Shown: piece by piece, positions 1-9,761 of the stretch | Numbering within the stretch: position 1 is the first letter of the stretch | Layout: each line of letters begins with the position of its first letter | Position numbers and translations under genes: made by a program | Assembly: GCA_021817985.1 (NCBI GenBank) | Contig: JAKAFK010000008.1 | Location: 1-64,000 of the forward strand | Direction of reading: 5' to 3' | DNA: 64,000 nucleotides | Source: Pseudomonadota bacterium | GTDB taxonomy: Bacteria > Pseudomonadota > Gammaproteobacteria > Burkholderiales > JAKAFK01 | Notes under the pieces: generated by a model | What the model saw: only the letters and a program-made list of their open reading frames with translations | Database searches by the model: none | Told to the model about the DNA's origin: nothing

Positions 1-393
<393 letters not shown>

Positions 394-691
394 GACTGCT
401 CCCGCACTGGAGATGACCTTTGAATGGCCCCGGAACCCGATCGAGCGCCCATCGCGGTTCGCGCACCCGCCCTCAGGCGCTGGATCGCCGCTTCGCCTGG
501 GGGTAAACGGCCGCCAGGGCATGCAGCCGTCGGGTGGAACGCCGGAAAGTGGAAAGGTCGGGATGCATCGACGGACCGGGTGACCAGCGATCGGAACAGG
601 GGCACGCGAGCAATGCCTGAGAAAGCCTGGGCATCGGGGAAATATACTGAGTTTTAAGCACCCATGCAACGGCCGCGCCCCACCCGGACCT
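394..691. other. Non-coding gap between pssA and leuA
   Basis: About 300 bases with no convincing gene on either strand. It presumably carries the leuA leader and possibly a leuA promoter. I saw no leucine-rich leader peptide, no T-box-like structure and no hairpin followed by a T-run. Confidence 0.5.
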
Positions 692-1501
692 TCAGCCGGG
701 CCCATCTCCGCGGCGACGGCGAGGGGCGTCTGCCGGGTCCTGCGCCTGCGATCGCCCAGGCCCCTTCCACCAGGCCCACAGACTCATCACATAGCCCGAG
801 AGGGCATAAAGCACGAAACTGCCGAACAGGATCTCGGGCGGCCGGTACGAAATCAGCACGAAGGCCAGGACAATCAAGAGAATCACCACGAAAGGCACGC
901 TCTTCCGCAGATTGATCTCCTTGCCGCTGTAGTAGCGCAGGTTGCTGACCATGGACAGCCCGGCGAAGACCGTCACGAACCACGCCCAGATGGGCATATG
1001 GGTACCGGCGATGCCGTAGCTGTCCATCACCCACACGAGGCCCGCAATCAGGGCGGCCGCGGAAGGGCTGGGCAATCCCTGGAAGAAACGTTTGTCCGCC
1101 ACCTCGAGCTGGGTGTTGAAGCGCGCAAGCCGCAATGCCGCGCCCGCGCAGTAGACGAAGGCCGCGATCCAGCCCAGCTTGCCGAGCCCCCGCAGGGCCC
1201 AGACGTAGATGACCAGGGCCGGCGCAATGCCAAAGGACACCATGTCCGAAAGGCTGTCGTATTCCGCCCCGAAGGCGCTTTGCGTATGGGTCAGGCGCGC
1301 CACGCGCCCGTCGATGCCGTCAAGCACCATGGCCACATAGATCGCGATGGCGGCGGCCTGGAACCGGCCATTCATCGCTTGCACGATGGCGTAGAAACCT
1401 GCGAACAGGGCGCCGGTGGTGAACAGGTTGGGGACGAGGTAAAACCCGCGTCGGCGCAGCCGCGGGTCGAGCAAGGGGCGATGGTGGTGGAAATTCTGCA
1501 T
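692..1501 (-). CDS. pssA: CDP-diacylglycerol--serine O-phosphatidyltransferase
   Basis: Makes phosphatidylserine from CDP-diacylglycerol and serine at the inner membrane. The 269-residue protein has several hydrophobic helices and the CDP-alcohol phosphatidyltransferase signature D-G-x2-G-R-x2-R...G-x3-D-x3-D beginning at D61 ([10 protein letters not shown], then EYDSLSD). The C-terminus is a basic, proline-rich tail that looks soluble. It lies 53 bases after psd, so the enzyme and the decarboxylase that uses its product are co-transcribed. This is the membrane type II enzyme, not the peripheral E. coli type. Adjacency of psd-pssA to ilv genes is typical of betaproteobacteria. Confidence 0.93.
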   Translation of the reverse strand: MQNFHHHRPLLDPRLRRRGFYLVPNLFTTGALFAGFYAIVQAMNGRFQAAAIAIYVAMVLDGIDGRVARLTHTQSAFGAEYDSLSDMVSFGIAPALVIYVWALRGLGKLGWIAAFVYCAGAALRLARFNTQLEVADKRFFQGLPSPSAAALIAGLVWVMDSYGIAGTHMPIWAWFVTVFAGLSMVSNLRYYSGKEINLRKSVPFVVILLIVLAFVLISYRPPEILFGSFVLYALSGYVMSLWAWWKGPGRSQAQDPADAPRRRRGDGPG

Positions 1502-1554
1502 GGAAGGTCAGGGTGTCAACACGTCCTCGCGATTCATCCCGTCGACGCGAGGGC

Positions 1555-2208
1555 TCACGCCGCGCCTTGAAGCTCTGCCAGAATCGTTTCGCCTGCCCGA
1601 ACGGTATCCCCGATGACCGCCTTGGCCCGGGCGCTCACCGGCAGATAGAGATCGAGGCGCGAGCCGAAACGGATGAACCCATAACGCTCCCCGCGCCGCA
1701 CATGAGCACCGGGCTCGACGTAGCACAGGATCCGGCGGGCCACCAGGCCCGCCACCTGCACGCTGGTGACATCCGCCCCGTCGTCGGTCTGAATCCACAA
1801 CGCGTTGCGCTCGTTCTCGACCGACGCCTTGGCAAGCGCCGCATTGAGGAACTTGCCCGCATTGTACCAGCGCTCCCGGACCGTACCCTCCACGGGGCTT
1901 CGGTTCGAGTGCACGTTGAATACGTTCATGAAGACGCTGATCTTGAGGGCTTCGCGATTCAGATAGGGGTCCTGGGTTCGTTCCACCGAAACCACCCGCC
2001 CGTCTGCGGGCGAGATGACAACACCCGGCTGGGTCGGCACGCGACGCGCCGGGTCGCGGAAGAACTGCGCCACGAACACCGTGATCAGCCAAAAGGGAGA
2101 CGCCCAACCGGCACCGGCGAATGCCGTCACGGCGATGGATAGCAGCACGGCCCCCAGAAGGAACGGCCAGCCCTCCCGGGCTATGTAAGGATGCGGATAA
2201 TCGTCCAT
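1555..2208 (-). CDS. psd: Phosphatidylserine decarboxylase (short form)
   Basis: Decarboxylates phosphatidylserine to phosphatidylethanolamine. The 217-residue protein has a hydrophobic N-terminal segment (about residues 15-45) and the short-form Psd core: SPADGRVV, an NVHSNRSPV-type segment, and [12 protein letters not shown] near the C-terminus, where self-cleavage at Gly-Ser generates the pyruvoyl cofactor. The frame is open further upstream into ilvC, but I chose the ATG at 2206-2208 (MDDYPHPY), which fits the family and leaves a normal 47-base gap after ilvC. It belongs to the short archaetidylserine-decarboxylase-like group common in alpha- and betaproteobacteria. Confidence 0.92.
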   Translation of the reverse strand: MDDYPHPYIAREGWPFLLGAVLLSIAVTAFAGAGWASPFWLITVFVAQFFRDPARRVPTQPGVVISPADGRVVSVERTQDPYLNREALKISVFMNVFNVHSNRSPVEGTVRERWYNAGKFLNAALAKASVENERNALWIQTDDGADVTSVQVAGLVARRILCYVEPGAHVRRGERYGFIRFGSRLDLYLPVSARAKAVIGDTVRAGETILAELQGAA

Positions 2209-2255
2209 GAGCCTCTCGTCGAACGCCCGGGGGCGCCGAGGCGCCGCCCGTCGCA

Positions 2256-3320
<1,065 letters not shown>

Positions 3321-3523
3321 GTCGCACCCCGGGGAGGGATAGCACAGCCGCGATTCGGCTCCTGGTTCCCGCGCTCCTTTCTTGTCTTGTTGGCTATCTC
3401 AAAAAACCACAAAAACACCGCTTCCATCACATACGGCTGCTCTTGGCACACGCCATGCACCCGGCCGGGCCATCGCGCCCCTCCGGCCGCCACGGGGAAT
3501 AGGTGTTCCAAGCGCGAGGCGCA

Positions 3524-3529
3524 ATTATA
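3524..3529 (-). promoter_or_regulatory. Candidate -10 box for ilvC
   Basis: The minus strand reads TATAAT exactly, with no good -35 hexamer 16-18 bases upstream. It could give a transcript starting about 245 bases before ilvC. A single hexamer in this GC-rich background is suggestive only. Confidence 0.35.
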
Positions 3530-3591
3530 GTACAAAACCACACCTGGCACGCGGAACCCTCGCATCCTCGATGCCCGCGCACCGAGCCGCA

Positions 3592-4083
3592 CTAGACTTT
3601 CAGGACGCGATCGCCCCGCCCGACGCCGCACGCTCCCGTGCGAACCGTCTCGAGGATGGTGCCCTCTTCAAGGGCTTCCAGGAAGGCATCGAGCTTGGAT
3701 CCCGTCCCGGTGAGTTCGACGGTGTACGTCTTGTCCGTCACATCGATGATGCGGCCGCGAAAGATGTCGGCCATGCGCTTCATCTCTTCGCGGTCCTTGC
3801 CGGCCGCCTTGACCTTCACGAGCATCAGCTCGCGTTCGATATGGCTGCCTTCATTGAGGTCGACGACCTTGACGACATCGATCAGCTTGTTGAGCTGCTT
3901 GATGATCTGCTCGAGGACCTCGTCCGATCCGCGGGTGAGGATCGTCATTCGCGAGAGCGTCGCGTCCTCGGTCGGCGCCACCGTCAGGGACTCGATGTTA
4001 TAGCCACGCGCGGAGAACAACCCCGCCACGCGGGACAGCGCACCGGCTTCGTTTTCCATCAGGAGGGAAATTATATGTCGCAT
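3592..4083 (-). CDS. ilvH: Acetolactate synthase small (regulatory) subunit
   Basis: Regulatory subunit of acetohydroxyacid synthase; it activates the large subunit and mediates valine feedback. The 163-residue length is standard. An N-terminal ACT domain (about residues 1-75; MRHIISLLMENEAGALSRV, then GYNIESLTVAPTED) is followed by the C-terminal small-subunit domain. I took the ATG at 4081-4083, giving the usual MRHIIS start, over an in-frame TTG 21 bases upstream; an AAAGAAAGAG purine run precedes the ATG. It lies 60 bases after ilvB and is surely co-transcribed with it. Confidence 0.95.
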   Translation of the reverse strand: MRHIISLLMENEAGALSRVAGLFSARGYNIESLTVAPTEDATLSRMTILTRGSDEVLEQIIKQLNKLIDVVKVVDLNEGSHIERELMLVKVKAAGKDREEMKRMADIFRGRIIDVTDKTYTVELTGTGSKLDAFLEALEEGTILETVRTGACGVGRGDRVLKV

Positions 4084-4143
4084 GGTTCCAACTCTTTCTT
4101 TCAAGGCCTGCCACAGGCCGCATGCGGACCCCGCATGCGCGCA

Positions 4144-5841
4144 CTATACCAGGATCATTTCGCTCAAGCCCTTCCCGCTCGGCACCATCGGATAGACGTT
4201 CTCCGTCTGGTCCGTGATGAAATCCAGGAAAACCAGGCGTTCCTTCATCGAGAAGGCCTCCTTCAGGGCACCCTCGACGTCGCTGGGCGATTCGATGCGC
4301 ATGCCCACATGGCCATAGCTCTCCGCCAGCTTCACGAAATCCGGCAGCGCATCCACGTATGACTCGGCGTAGCGATTGCCATAGAAGAATTCCTGCCACT
4401 GCCTGACCATGCCCATGTAGCGGTTGTTCAGGTTCACGATCTTGATGGGCAGGTGGTACTGCTTGCACGTGGAGAGCTCCTGAATGCACATCTGGATGCT
4501 GGCCTCGCCCGTCACGCACGCGACCGTCGCGTCCGGATGCGCCAGCTGAACGCCCATGGCAGAAGGCAGGCCGAACCCCATCGTGCCGAGCCCCCCCGAG
4601 CTGATCCAGTGGCGCGGCTGCGCGAACTTGTAGAACTGCGCCGTCCACATCTGGTGTTGGCCGACGTCGGAGGTGACGAAGGCCGCCCCGTGGGTGACCG
4701 CATAGAGCTGCTCGATCACGGCTTGCGGCTTGATGAGCTTGGAGGTCCGGTCGAAGTGAAGGCAATCGCGGGAACGCCAGAGCTCGACTTGCGTCCACCA
4801 GGTCTTGAGCGCCGCCTCGTCCGGCTTCTCCTTGGCCCCCTTGATGAGCTTGAGCATCTCGCCCAGCACGTCTGACACACTGCCGACGATCGGCACATCC
4901 ACCCTGACGCGCTTGGAGATCGATGCCGGATCGATGTCGACGTGAATGATCTGCTTGGGCTCCTGGAAGAAATGATCCGGGTTCCCGATCACCCGGTCAT
5001 CGAAGCGCGCGCCGATGGCCAGCAGCACGTCGCAGTGCTGCATCGCCATATTGGCTTCGTAGGTGCCGTGCATGCCCAGCATGCCCAGAAAAAGGGGATC
5101 GGTCGCCGGGAACCCGCCGAGGCCCATGAGCGTGCTGGTACACGGAAAACCCAGCTCGCGCACCAGTTCGGTCAGCTGGGGGGCGCCATCGCTCAGGATC
5201 ACGCCGCCCCCGGTGTAGATCATCGGCCGCTTCGCGCCGAGCAGCAGCTGCACCGCCTTCTTGATCTGGCCGGGATGGCCTTTGGTGACCGGATTGTAGG
5301 AGCGCAGGCTCACCTTCTGCGGATAGGCAAACTCGGTCTTTTGCTGGGTGACGTCCTTGGGAATATCGACCAGCACAGGCCCCGGGCGCCCGCTGGCGGC
5401 GATATAGAACGCGCGCGCGAGGGTGTCGGCAAGCTGGGCAATGTCCTTGACGAGGAAATTATGCTTCACGCAGGGCCGCGTGATGCCCACCGTATCGACT
5501 TCCTGGAAGGCATCGAGTCCGATGGCCGGCGTCGGCACCTGGCCGCTGATGATCACCAGAGGAATGGAATCCATGTACGCGGTGGCAATGCCCGTGACGG
5601 CATTGGTCGCCCCGGGTCCCGAGGTCACCAGCGCGACGCCGATCTTCCCGGACGCGCGCGCATACCCGTCCGCGGCATGAACGGCCGCTTGTTCATGGCG
5701 CACGAGCACGTGCTTGAAGTGCTTCTGCTTGAAGATTTCGTCGTAGATATTGAGGACAGCCCCACCCGGGTAGCCGAAAACGAATTCCACCCCTTCTTCC
5801 TGCAAACAGCGAACCGTGATTTCCGCGCCCGTCAATTCCAT
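4144..5841 (-). CDS. ilvB: Acetolactate synthase large (catalytic) subunit
   Basis: ThDP- and FAD-dependent enzyme making acetolactate and acetohydroxybutyrate, the entry point to branched-chain amino acids. The 565-residue length is typical. It has the N-terminal ThDP pyrimidine-binding part with FVFGYPGGAVLNIYD and the catalytic Glu in VRHEQAAVHAADGYAR, a central FAD-binding domain, and the C-terminal ThDP-binding domain ending its motif at NLNNRYMGMV. The motif start reads G-E-A-S where most relatives have G-D-G-S or G-E-G-S. It heads the leftward operon, with a good sigma70-type promoter about 40-70 bases upstream. Confidence 0.97.
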   Translation of the reverse strand: MELTGAEITVRCLQEEGVEFVFGYPGGAVLNIYDEIFKQKHFKHVLVRHEQAAVHAADGYARASGKIGVALVTSGPGATNAVTGIATAYMDSIPLVIISGQVPTPAIGLDAFQEVDTVGITRPCVKHNFLVKDIAQLADTLARAFYIAASGRPGPVLVDIPKDVTQQKTEFAYPQKVSLRSYNPVTKGHPGQIKKAVQLLLGAKRPMIYTGGGVILSDGAPQLTELVRELGFPCTSTLMGLGGFPATDPLFLGMLGMHGTYEANMAMQHCDVLLAIGARFDDRVIGNPDHFFQEPKQIIHVDIDPASISKRVRVDVPIVGSVSDVLGEMLKLIKGAKEKPDEAALKTWWTQVELWRSRDCLHFDRTSKLIKPQAVIEQLYAVTHGAAFVTSDVGQHQMWTAQFYKFAQPRHWISSGGLGTMGFGLPSAMGVQLAHPDATVACVTGEASIQMCIQELSTCKQYHLPIKIVNLNNRYMGMVRQWQEFFYGNRYAESYVDALPDFVKLAESYGHVGMRIESPSDVEGALKEAFSMKERLVFLDFITDQTENVYPMVPSGKGLSEMILV

Positions 5842-5882
5842 AGTTAGATTGCCCTGAAAGCTGTATCCCGAGGAAACCTAGA

Positions 5883-5911
5883 ACACTAATGGTTGTATGC
5901 CGTTTGGTCAA
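5883..5911 (-). promoter_or_regulatory. Promoter of the ilvB operon
   Basis: On the minus strand TTGACC (5906-5911) and TAGTGT (5883-5888) are separated by exactly 17 bases. This predicts a start near 5876 and a leader of about 35 bases before ilvB. It is the best match in the ilvB upstream region. Confidence 0.6.
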
Positions 5912-5938
5912 GGGGCGTCAGCGTCCAGCCGGGACGGC

Positions 5939-5944
5939 TATAAT
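5939..5944 (+). promoter_or_regulatory. Candidate -10 box of the lipoprotein gene
   Basis: TATAAT lies 20 bases before the ATG of the plus-strand lipoprotein gene. No recognisable -35 element precedes it. A transcript starting about 7 bases downstream would have a leader of only about 14 bases, consistent with the weak ribosome site seen there. Confidence 0.4.
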
Positions 5945-5964
5945 GGATAACACGGTCCCGAGAT

Positions 5965-6525
5965 ATGCGTATGCGCCAAGAAGCCAAACAGCGACTCCGA
6001 TGCGTCCTCAAGGGGCGAAATCTTGCGCTTTTCTGCGCCTGCGTGCTCGTGCTGGCCGGCTGTGGAGGCGGGCCGCCCGAGCACTTTCTGGAGGAACGGT
6101 TCGGGCCGAACGGCGAGCATCGCCAAGTGTTCGACGCGCCGCCCGCCCGGGTGTGCGCGGCGGCGCAGGCGGCGCTGCTCGAGCAGGGGTATGTGCTGGC
6201 GTCCGTCTCGCCAGACCAGTTGACCCTGGTCGGCGCCAAGCAATTCCAAGAGAAGGACAATCGCTTCGCCACGCTTCAGGTCCAGGCCGCTTGCCGCCCG
6301 CAGGCCAAAGGGACGGCGCTTTTCGTCACCGCGGTGGAAAGCCGGTTCGACGTGGCGCAGCAAAAGGAAAAAAGCGGCATCGGCCTCCCGCTGGTGGGTC
6401 CGATCACCGTCACGAGCGCTTCGTCTTCCGAAGCCCAGGTGCAAAGAGGGGGCCAAACCGTCGAAGATCCTTCCTTCTACCGGCGATTCTTTGGCGCCGT
6501 CCGGCGAGCGTTGCGCCTGCCCTAA
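5965..6525 (+). CDS. Putative lipoprotein, DUF2242-like
   Basis: A 186-residue protein, probably anchored in the outer membrane as a lipoprotein. It has a basic N-terminus, a hydrophobic stretch (about residues 19-31) and a lipobox L-A-G-C at residues 30-33, followed by Gly-rich sequence. The body, with an ALLEQGYVL segment and regions resembling KxFQ, fits the DUF2242 family of uncharacterised proteobacterial lipoproteins as I remember it; the family call is tentative, the lipobox is clear. It is transcribed divergently from ilvB. A hairpin starts immediately after its stop codon. Function unknown. Confidence 0.75.
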   Translation: MRMRQEAKQRLRCVLKGRNLALFCACVLVLAGCGGGPPEHFLEERFGPNGEHRQVFDAPPARVCAAAQAALLEQGYVLASVSPDQLTLVGAKQFQEKDNRFATLQVQAACRPQAKGTALFVTAVESRFDVAQQKEKSGIGLPLVGPITVTSASSSEAQVQRGGQTVEDPSFYRRFFGAVRRALRLP

Positions 6526-6568
6526 GGCGGCGATGCCCGTACCCGCTGTCTCGTCGGGCATCGCCGCC
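6526..6568 (+). terminator. Long hairpin directly after the lipoprotein gene
   Basis: A perfect 14-base stem, 6526-6539 (GGCGGCGATGCCCG) against 6555-6568, with a 15-base loop. It begins at the first base after the stop codon. No T-run follows, so termination would need Rho, or the stem may protect the mRNA 3' end. Confidence 0.5.
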
Positions 6569-6602
6569 GGGCGGCAGGATCCTCGTTTCCCCGCAAGACG
6601 TA

Positions 6603-6629
6603 TTGGCACTCGCGAATTTTTGTTATGAT
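6603..6629 (+). promoter_or_regulatory. Promoter of the ECF sigma factor operon
   Basis: TTGGCA (6603-6608) and TATGAT (6624-6629) are 15 bases apart. The -10 is preceded by TG at -15/-14 (TGTTATGAT), an extended -10 element that compensates for the short spacer. A start near 6636 would give a leader of about 18 bases. Confidence 0.5.
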
Positions 6630-6653
6630 CGGGGCCTCTAACCGGGCGGCGGC

Positions 6654-7256
6654 ATGGCACTCCGCCAGGCCCATGCGAGGACGATCAAACTGGCCAGCCA
6701 TCAGGAACTCTCCGACTTTCTCGAGCAGATCGAGAGGCGCGCCTTCAAGTACGCCCTGTTCGCGGTGCGCGATGAGGAAGCCGCTCTGGACCTCGTCCAG
6801 GATGCTATGCTGAAGCTGGCCGAAAAATATGCCGGGAAGCCGGCCGATCAATTGCCGATGCTTTTCCACCGCATTCTGCAGAATAAGATTCGCAGTCATT
6901 TTCGCTGGCAAAAAATCCGATCCTTGTGGACGACACCCACCTCTTCGCTCATCCCGGGCGGCGAGGGCGAGGATGCCGATGCGCTGGAAACTTTTAGGCT
7001 CGAGGAAAGCTCTATAGCTTTGGAGCAACCTCCCGAGAGCCTTGCGCGCAGCCAGGTGGTCGATGCCATCGAGGAGGCGCTAAAAACTTTGCCGGCACGT
7101 CAACGCGAAGCCTTTCTGCTGCGTTATTGGGAGGATATGGACATCGCACAGACTGCGGCGGCGATGGGCTGTTCGGAGGGGAGTGTCAAGACCCATTGCT
7201 CACGGGCGGTCCACGCGCTCGCCGCAATCTTGAAAGCTAGAGGAGTCACACCGTGA
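6654..7256 (+). CDS. ECF-type RNA polymerase sigma factor
   Basis: A 200-residue sigma-70 family factor of the extracytoplasmic function group. Region 2 spans about residues 15-85, including the DLVQDAMLKL segment and an aromatic-rich melting stretch. Region 4 (about 135-195) has the helix-turn-helix ALKTLPARQREAFLLRYWE...AAAMGCSEGSVKTH. An acidic linker separates them. Its last codons overlap the start of a small membrane protein gene by four bases (GTGA), so the two are translationally coupled; a membrane partner next to an ECF factor is often its anti-sigma factor. The order sigma-DUF3619-DUF3106-RDD beside ilvB is a recurring betaproteobacterial neighbourhood. Target genes unknown. Confidence 0.88.
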   Translation: MALRQAHARTIKLASHQELSDFLEQIERRAFKYALFAVRDEEAALDLVQDAMLKLAEKYAGKPADQLPMLFHRILQNKIRSHFRWQKIRSLWTTPTSSLIPGGEGEDADALETFRLEESSIALEQPPESLARSQVVDAIEEALKTLPARQREAFLLRYWEDMDIAQTAAAMGCSEGSVKTHCSRAVHALAAILKARGVTP

Positions 7257-7639
7257 ACGAAGCCGAACTAGCTGAAAGAATCGCCGCCCGCATGAGCCGA
7301 GCGTTGAAGGATCTCGATCCGAAGATCACCGCACGCCTGCGCACCGCGCGCACCGACGCCCTCATGAGCCATCGCGCCCCGCAGCGTGCCCCGCGATTGG
7401 CCGGCGCCACGGCGCACATCCCCCCGCATGGCTGGAACTTGCTCGCCGACCACCGCCTGCGGGTCTCGCTGGCGGCACTGATCTTCGCGGTACTGACGCT
7501 GACCACCTGGAGAAGCACCCAGGTGGCGCCCCCCAGTGCGGGGGACATCGACGCGAGGCTGCTGTCGAGCGACCTTCCCCTTCAGGCCTATGTCGACAAC
7601 ACCTTCGCCAAATGGATAAACGCCTCTTCCGACAACTGA
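7253..7639 (+). CDS. DUF3619-like single-pass membrane protein (possible anti-sigma factor)
   Basis: A 128-residue protein with a soluble N-terminal half and one predicted membrane helix at about residues 70-86 (LRVSLAALIFAVLTLTTW), then a short C-terminal part ending in FAKWINASSDN. It matches the DUF3619 family in size, layout and position directly after an ECF sigma gene. Translation starts at a GTG overlapping the sigma stop codon, with AGAGGAG upstream. By context it may hold the sigma factor at the membrane, but no anti-sigma zinc motif is visible. It overlaps the next gene by 28 bases. Confidence 0.78.
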   Translation: MNEAELAERIAARMSRALKDLDPKITARLRTARTDALMSHRAPQRAPRLAGATAHIPPHGWNLLADHRLRVSLAALIFAVLTLTTWRSTQVAPPSAGDIDARLLSSDLPLQAYVDNTFAKWINASSDN

Positions 7640-8196
7640 TCGGCTTGTGGTTCTGGGTGGGTTTGGCGCATGCGCAGCCGGTCGCGCACCCCGCCGTGCC
7701 GGCGGCCCCGCAGCATGCGGGGCCGCCGGCCGTTGCGCACCCCGCGAGGGCGCCACATCCGGCGCCCCTGTCGTGGAACAGCCTGACGCCTGAGCAGCGC
7801 ACGGTCCTCGCGCCCGTCAGCCGGGAATGGAACACGCTGCCGCTCAAGTTGCGGCACTCGTTCGTGGTCGTCGCGAACCGGTACCCCAGGATGAATCCGG
7901 AGCAACAAGAACATGTTCGCGCGAACCTGATTGCCTGGAGCCGGCTGACCCCGCAGCAGCGCGCGCTCGCGCGCAAGAATTACGAACGGCTCAGGCGGCT
8001 AACGCCTGCCCAGCGCCGCGCGCTGAAGCTGAAATGGCTGCGACGGCATCGTGAACTCCTCCGTGAACGCCATGAACTGAAGATGCGGGAGCAAGCCGCT
8101 GCGCGCCATCCGGCGCGTGCCGTGGCCCCAAGCGCCTCTTCGACGCGACCCGCTGCCCCCGCTGCTCCCATCGCCCCCGCTGCCCCGCGTCCGTGA
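7612..8196 (+). CDS. DUF3106-like secreted protein
   Basis: A 194-residue exported protein. The signal peptide is short and ends near AHA-Q (about residue 21). The mature part starts Ala/Pro/His-rich, then has the DUF3106 core: repeated helices with LTPEQRTVLAPV, RYPRMNPEQQEHV, RLTPQQRALARKNYERLR and LTPAQRRALKLKW, and ends in an Ala/Pro tail. The charged helical repeats resemble periplasmic CpxP/Spy-type chaperone helices, but that is only a visual resemblance. It overlaps the preceding gene by 28 bases, so it is part of the sigma factor operon and may be one of its outputs. Confidence 0.78.
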   Translation: MDKRLFRQLIGLWFWVGLAHAQPVAHPAVPAAPQHAGPPAVAHPARAPHPAPLSWNSLTPEQRTVLAPVSREWNTLPLKLRHSFVVVANRYPRMNPEQQEHVRANLIAWSRLTPQQRALARKNYERLRRLTPAQRRALKLKWLRRHRELLRERHELKMREQAAARHPARAVAPSASSTRPAAPAAPIAPAAPRP

Positions 8197-8231
8197 GATC
8201 GCCGGCGCGCCCCACAGGAGGCGCGAAGCGC

Positions 8232-8564
8232 CTATTCGTGGGCCGCGGCCTCCACGGCGCAGACGAGCCGCTTGAGGGGAACCGAGCAGTTTTCCGCCAT
8301 GGCGACGACATTGGCCACATTGCAAACGGTCATCCGGCTCCCGCGCACGATCCAGCCTCGCGCCGGCGTCCAGCCGTTCATCTGTGCCAACAGCGAAAAC
8401 AGATCGGTATTGCCGCCGATCATGCGCCGGTAGGCATGGGCGAACTGCGCAAAGTGCCGCATGTTCGCCTCGTTCAGCCCCCCCAGCGATTCCATGATCG
8501 ACCCGTCGTCCTGCAAGCGGCAGGCGGCAAACACGCCGTCGGAAACGTCGAGATCTTTGAGCAT
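8232..8564 (-). CDS. DUF2173-like protein
   Basis: A 110-residue soluble protein resembling the DUF2173 family: an early hydrophobic segment GVFAACRLQDDGSI, a helical middle, and the late GWTPARGWIVRGSRMTVC segment characteristic of the family. Function unknown; relatives are frequent in sulfur-oxidising bacteria. It follows a second DUF2173 gene by 11 bases on the same strand, so the two are almost certainly co-expressed and may form a heteromer. It converges with the sigma factor operon. The start is the ATG at 8562-8564; the frame is open further upstream inside the neighbouring gene, but that extension has no family resemblance. Confidence 0.7.
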   Translation of the reverse strand: MLKDLDVSDGVFAACRLQDDGSIMESLGGLNEANMRHFAQFAHAYRRMIGGNTDLFSLLAQMNGWTPARGWIVRGSRMTVCNVANVVAMAENCSVPLKRLVCAVEAAAHE

Positions 8565-8575
8565 GGCGACCGCCC

Positions 8576-8920
8576 TCAGGGCTGAACCGGTTCCAGGGCA
8601 GCAAACGCCGCCTCGTAATCCAGCTGGCTGTTGTCGACGATGACCGCCTGGTGGTTTCCGGCGACCGCCGACCAATCGAGTCCGACCAGGGCGAAGGCCT
8701 GCAGCGGTTCGAAGCCGTCTTGCCCCGTCAATGCTTCCCACCCGCGCGCTTCCATGGTGGCGATCGCCATGTTCGCGACGCAAGTGTGCGCCAGCAAGTC
8801 GAGGACCTGCGGGGTAAACTCGGTGCCCGGCTTGATCGCATGGTCGGTCAGGTCACCCACGTCCGTATACTGAAAAGCCGCCAACGCACCCGGCACTTTC
8901 ATCAACCGATCAAGATTCAT
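8576..8920 (-). CDS. DUF2173-like protein (paralogue)
   Basis: A 114-residue soluble protein, paralogous in layout to the following gene: N-terminal LMKVPGALAAFQYTDVGDL, a helical middle with CVANMAIATME, and LVGLDWSAVAGNHQAVIVD in the place where its neighbour has the GWTP...RGS...VC segment. The family Trp-Thr-Pro motif is lost here, so the two copies have diverged. The start is the ATG at 8918-8920. Function unknown; by fold it may be a small regulatory or ligand-binding domain of roadblock-like size. Confidence 0.65.
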   Translation of the reverse strand: MNLDRLMKVPGALAAFQYTDVGDLTDHAIKPGTEFTPQVLDLLAHTCVANMAIATMEARGWEALTGQDGFEPLQAFALVGLDWSAVAGNHQAVIVDNSQLDYEAAFAALEPVQP

Positions 8921-9044
8921 GATGGTCTGCCTCACAGTCTGAAGGTCCGCAAACGGTGTTTGTGATGGCCTTCCCGCGCTGCACTGCTTTGCGCCCATCC
9001 TGCGACGACGGCGATCCCCAACGCCCGCCGTCCGCGAGTCCATG

Positions 9045-9053
9045 TGGTATACT
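9045..9053 (+). promoter_or_regulatory. Extended -10 element before the RDD gene
   Basis: TGGTATACT is a TGn-extended -10 (TATACT) with no clear -35. It points toward the RDD gene, giving a leader of about 140 bases. An AT-rich patch at 9122-9140 holds further -10-like hexamers on both strands, so the true start is uncertain. Confidence 0.3.
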
Positions 9054-9200
9054 GGGCTTTCGGGATGCGCCGCCTATGGGCCTGCGACCCGAAGGCGCGC
9101 TCGAACGCGCCAGCCGTTGGAAATTATGATTTTTTATAGCACACCCCACCGTTGTGCATGCGAAGCGCCGCGCGCCTGCCGCAGGGGCTTCCGGTAGAGG

Positions 9201-9761
9201 ATGACGTTCCCATTGGAGTTCAGAAGAATTCTGCGCCAGCTCGCGGGCCTCTTTTATGACGCGCTGCTCCTCCTGGCGGTGTGGATGGTGGCTTCCTTCC
9301 TCTTTGTCGCAGGACTCCATCTCGCCCACCTGGGCCCCAACACACAATCCCCCCACATCAAGCCGTTCTTTCAAGCCTACCTCCTGCTCGTCGCCGGCGC
9401 CTACTTCACGTGGTTCTGGCAGCATGGCGGCCAAACGCCGGCAATGAGGGCCTGGCGCCTGCGCGTGGAGCGGCGCGAGGGGGGCAGCATCGGATTTGCA
9501 CGGGCATGGATACGCTTCGCGAGCGCGGCCGCCCTTGCGCTGGGCGGACTCGGGCTGGCGTGGGCGCCGCCTCATCTCAGCCTGCTTTGGCGCCTGCTGC
9601 TGCTGTGTGCCGTAGGCGGCTTCGGAGTGGCATGGGCAGTGCTGCTGGATCCGGATCGGCAGTTCCTTCAGGACCGCCTGGCGCGCACGCGGGTGGTCGT
9701 CGACCCCCGTCCGCCCAAGGTGCGGCCCGGGTCCCCGGTCGCGGAAAGCGACACCCCCTAG
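9201..9761 (+). CDS. RDD family membrane protein
   Basis: A 186-residue inner-membrane protein with about four hydrophobic helices. It carries the family's defining Arg and Asp positions: R-x2-A-x3-D in the first helix (RQLAGLFYDALLLLA) and the C-terminal QFLQDRLARTRVVVD. RDD proteins have been linked to ion or small-molecule transport in a few bacteria, but the substrate here is unknown. The ATG at 9201 has AGAGG immediately upstream, closer than usual. The gene converges on lptG and the two stop codons overlap by four bases. Confidence 0.85.
   Translation: MTFPLEFRRILRQLAGLFYDALLLLAVWMVASFLFVAGLHLAHLGPNTQSPHIKPFFQAYLLLVAGAYFTWFWQHGGQTPAMRAWRLRVERREGGSIGFARAWIRFASAAALALGGLGLAWAPPHLSLLWRLLLLCAVGGFGVAWAVLLDPDRQFLQDRLARTRVVVDPRPPKVRPGSPVAESDTP

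Noticed and set aside
654-2107. Long plus-strand and alternate-frame open frames over pssA, psd and ilvC
   Set aside because: They overlap well-supported genes on the other strand or in another frame and have Arg/His/Gly-rich shadow composition.
3432-3590. Leader peptide for ilvC attenuation
   Set aside because: The candidate translated stretches are not enriched in Leu, Ile or Val codons and no paired terminator/antiterminator with a T-run is present.
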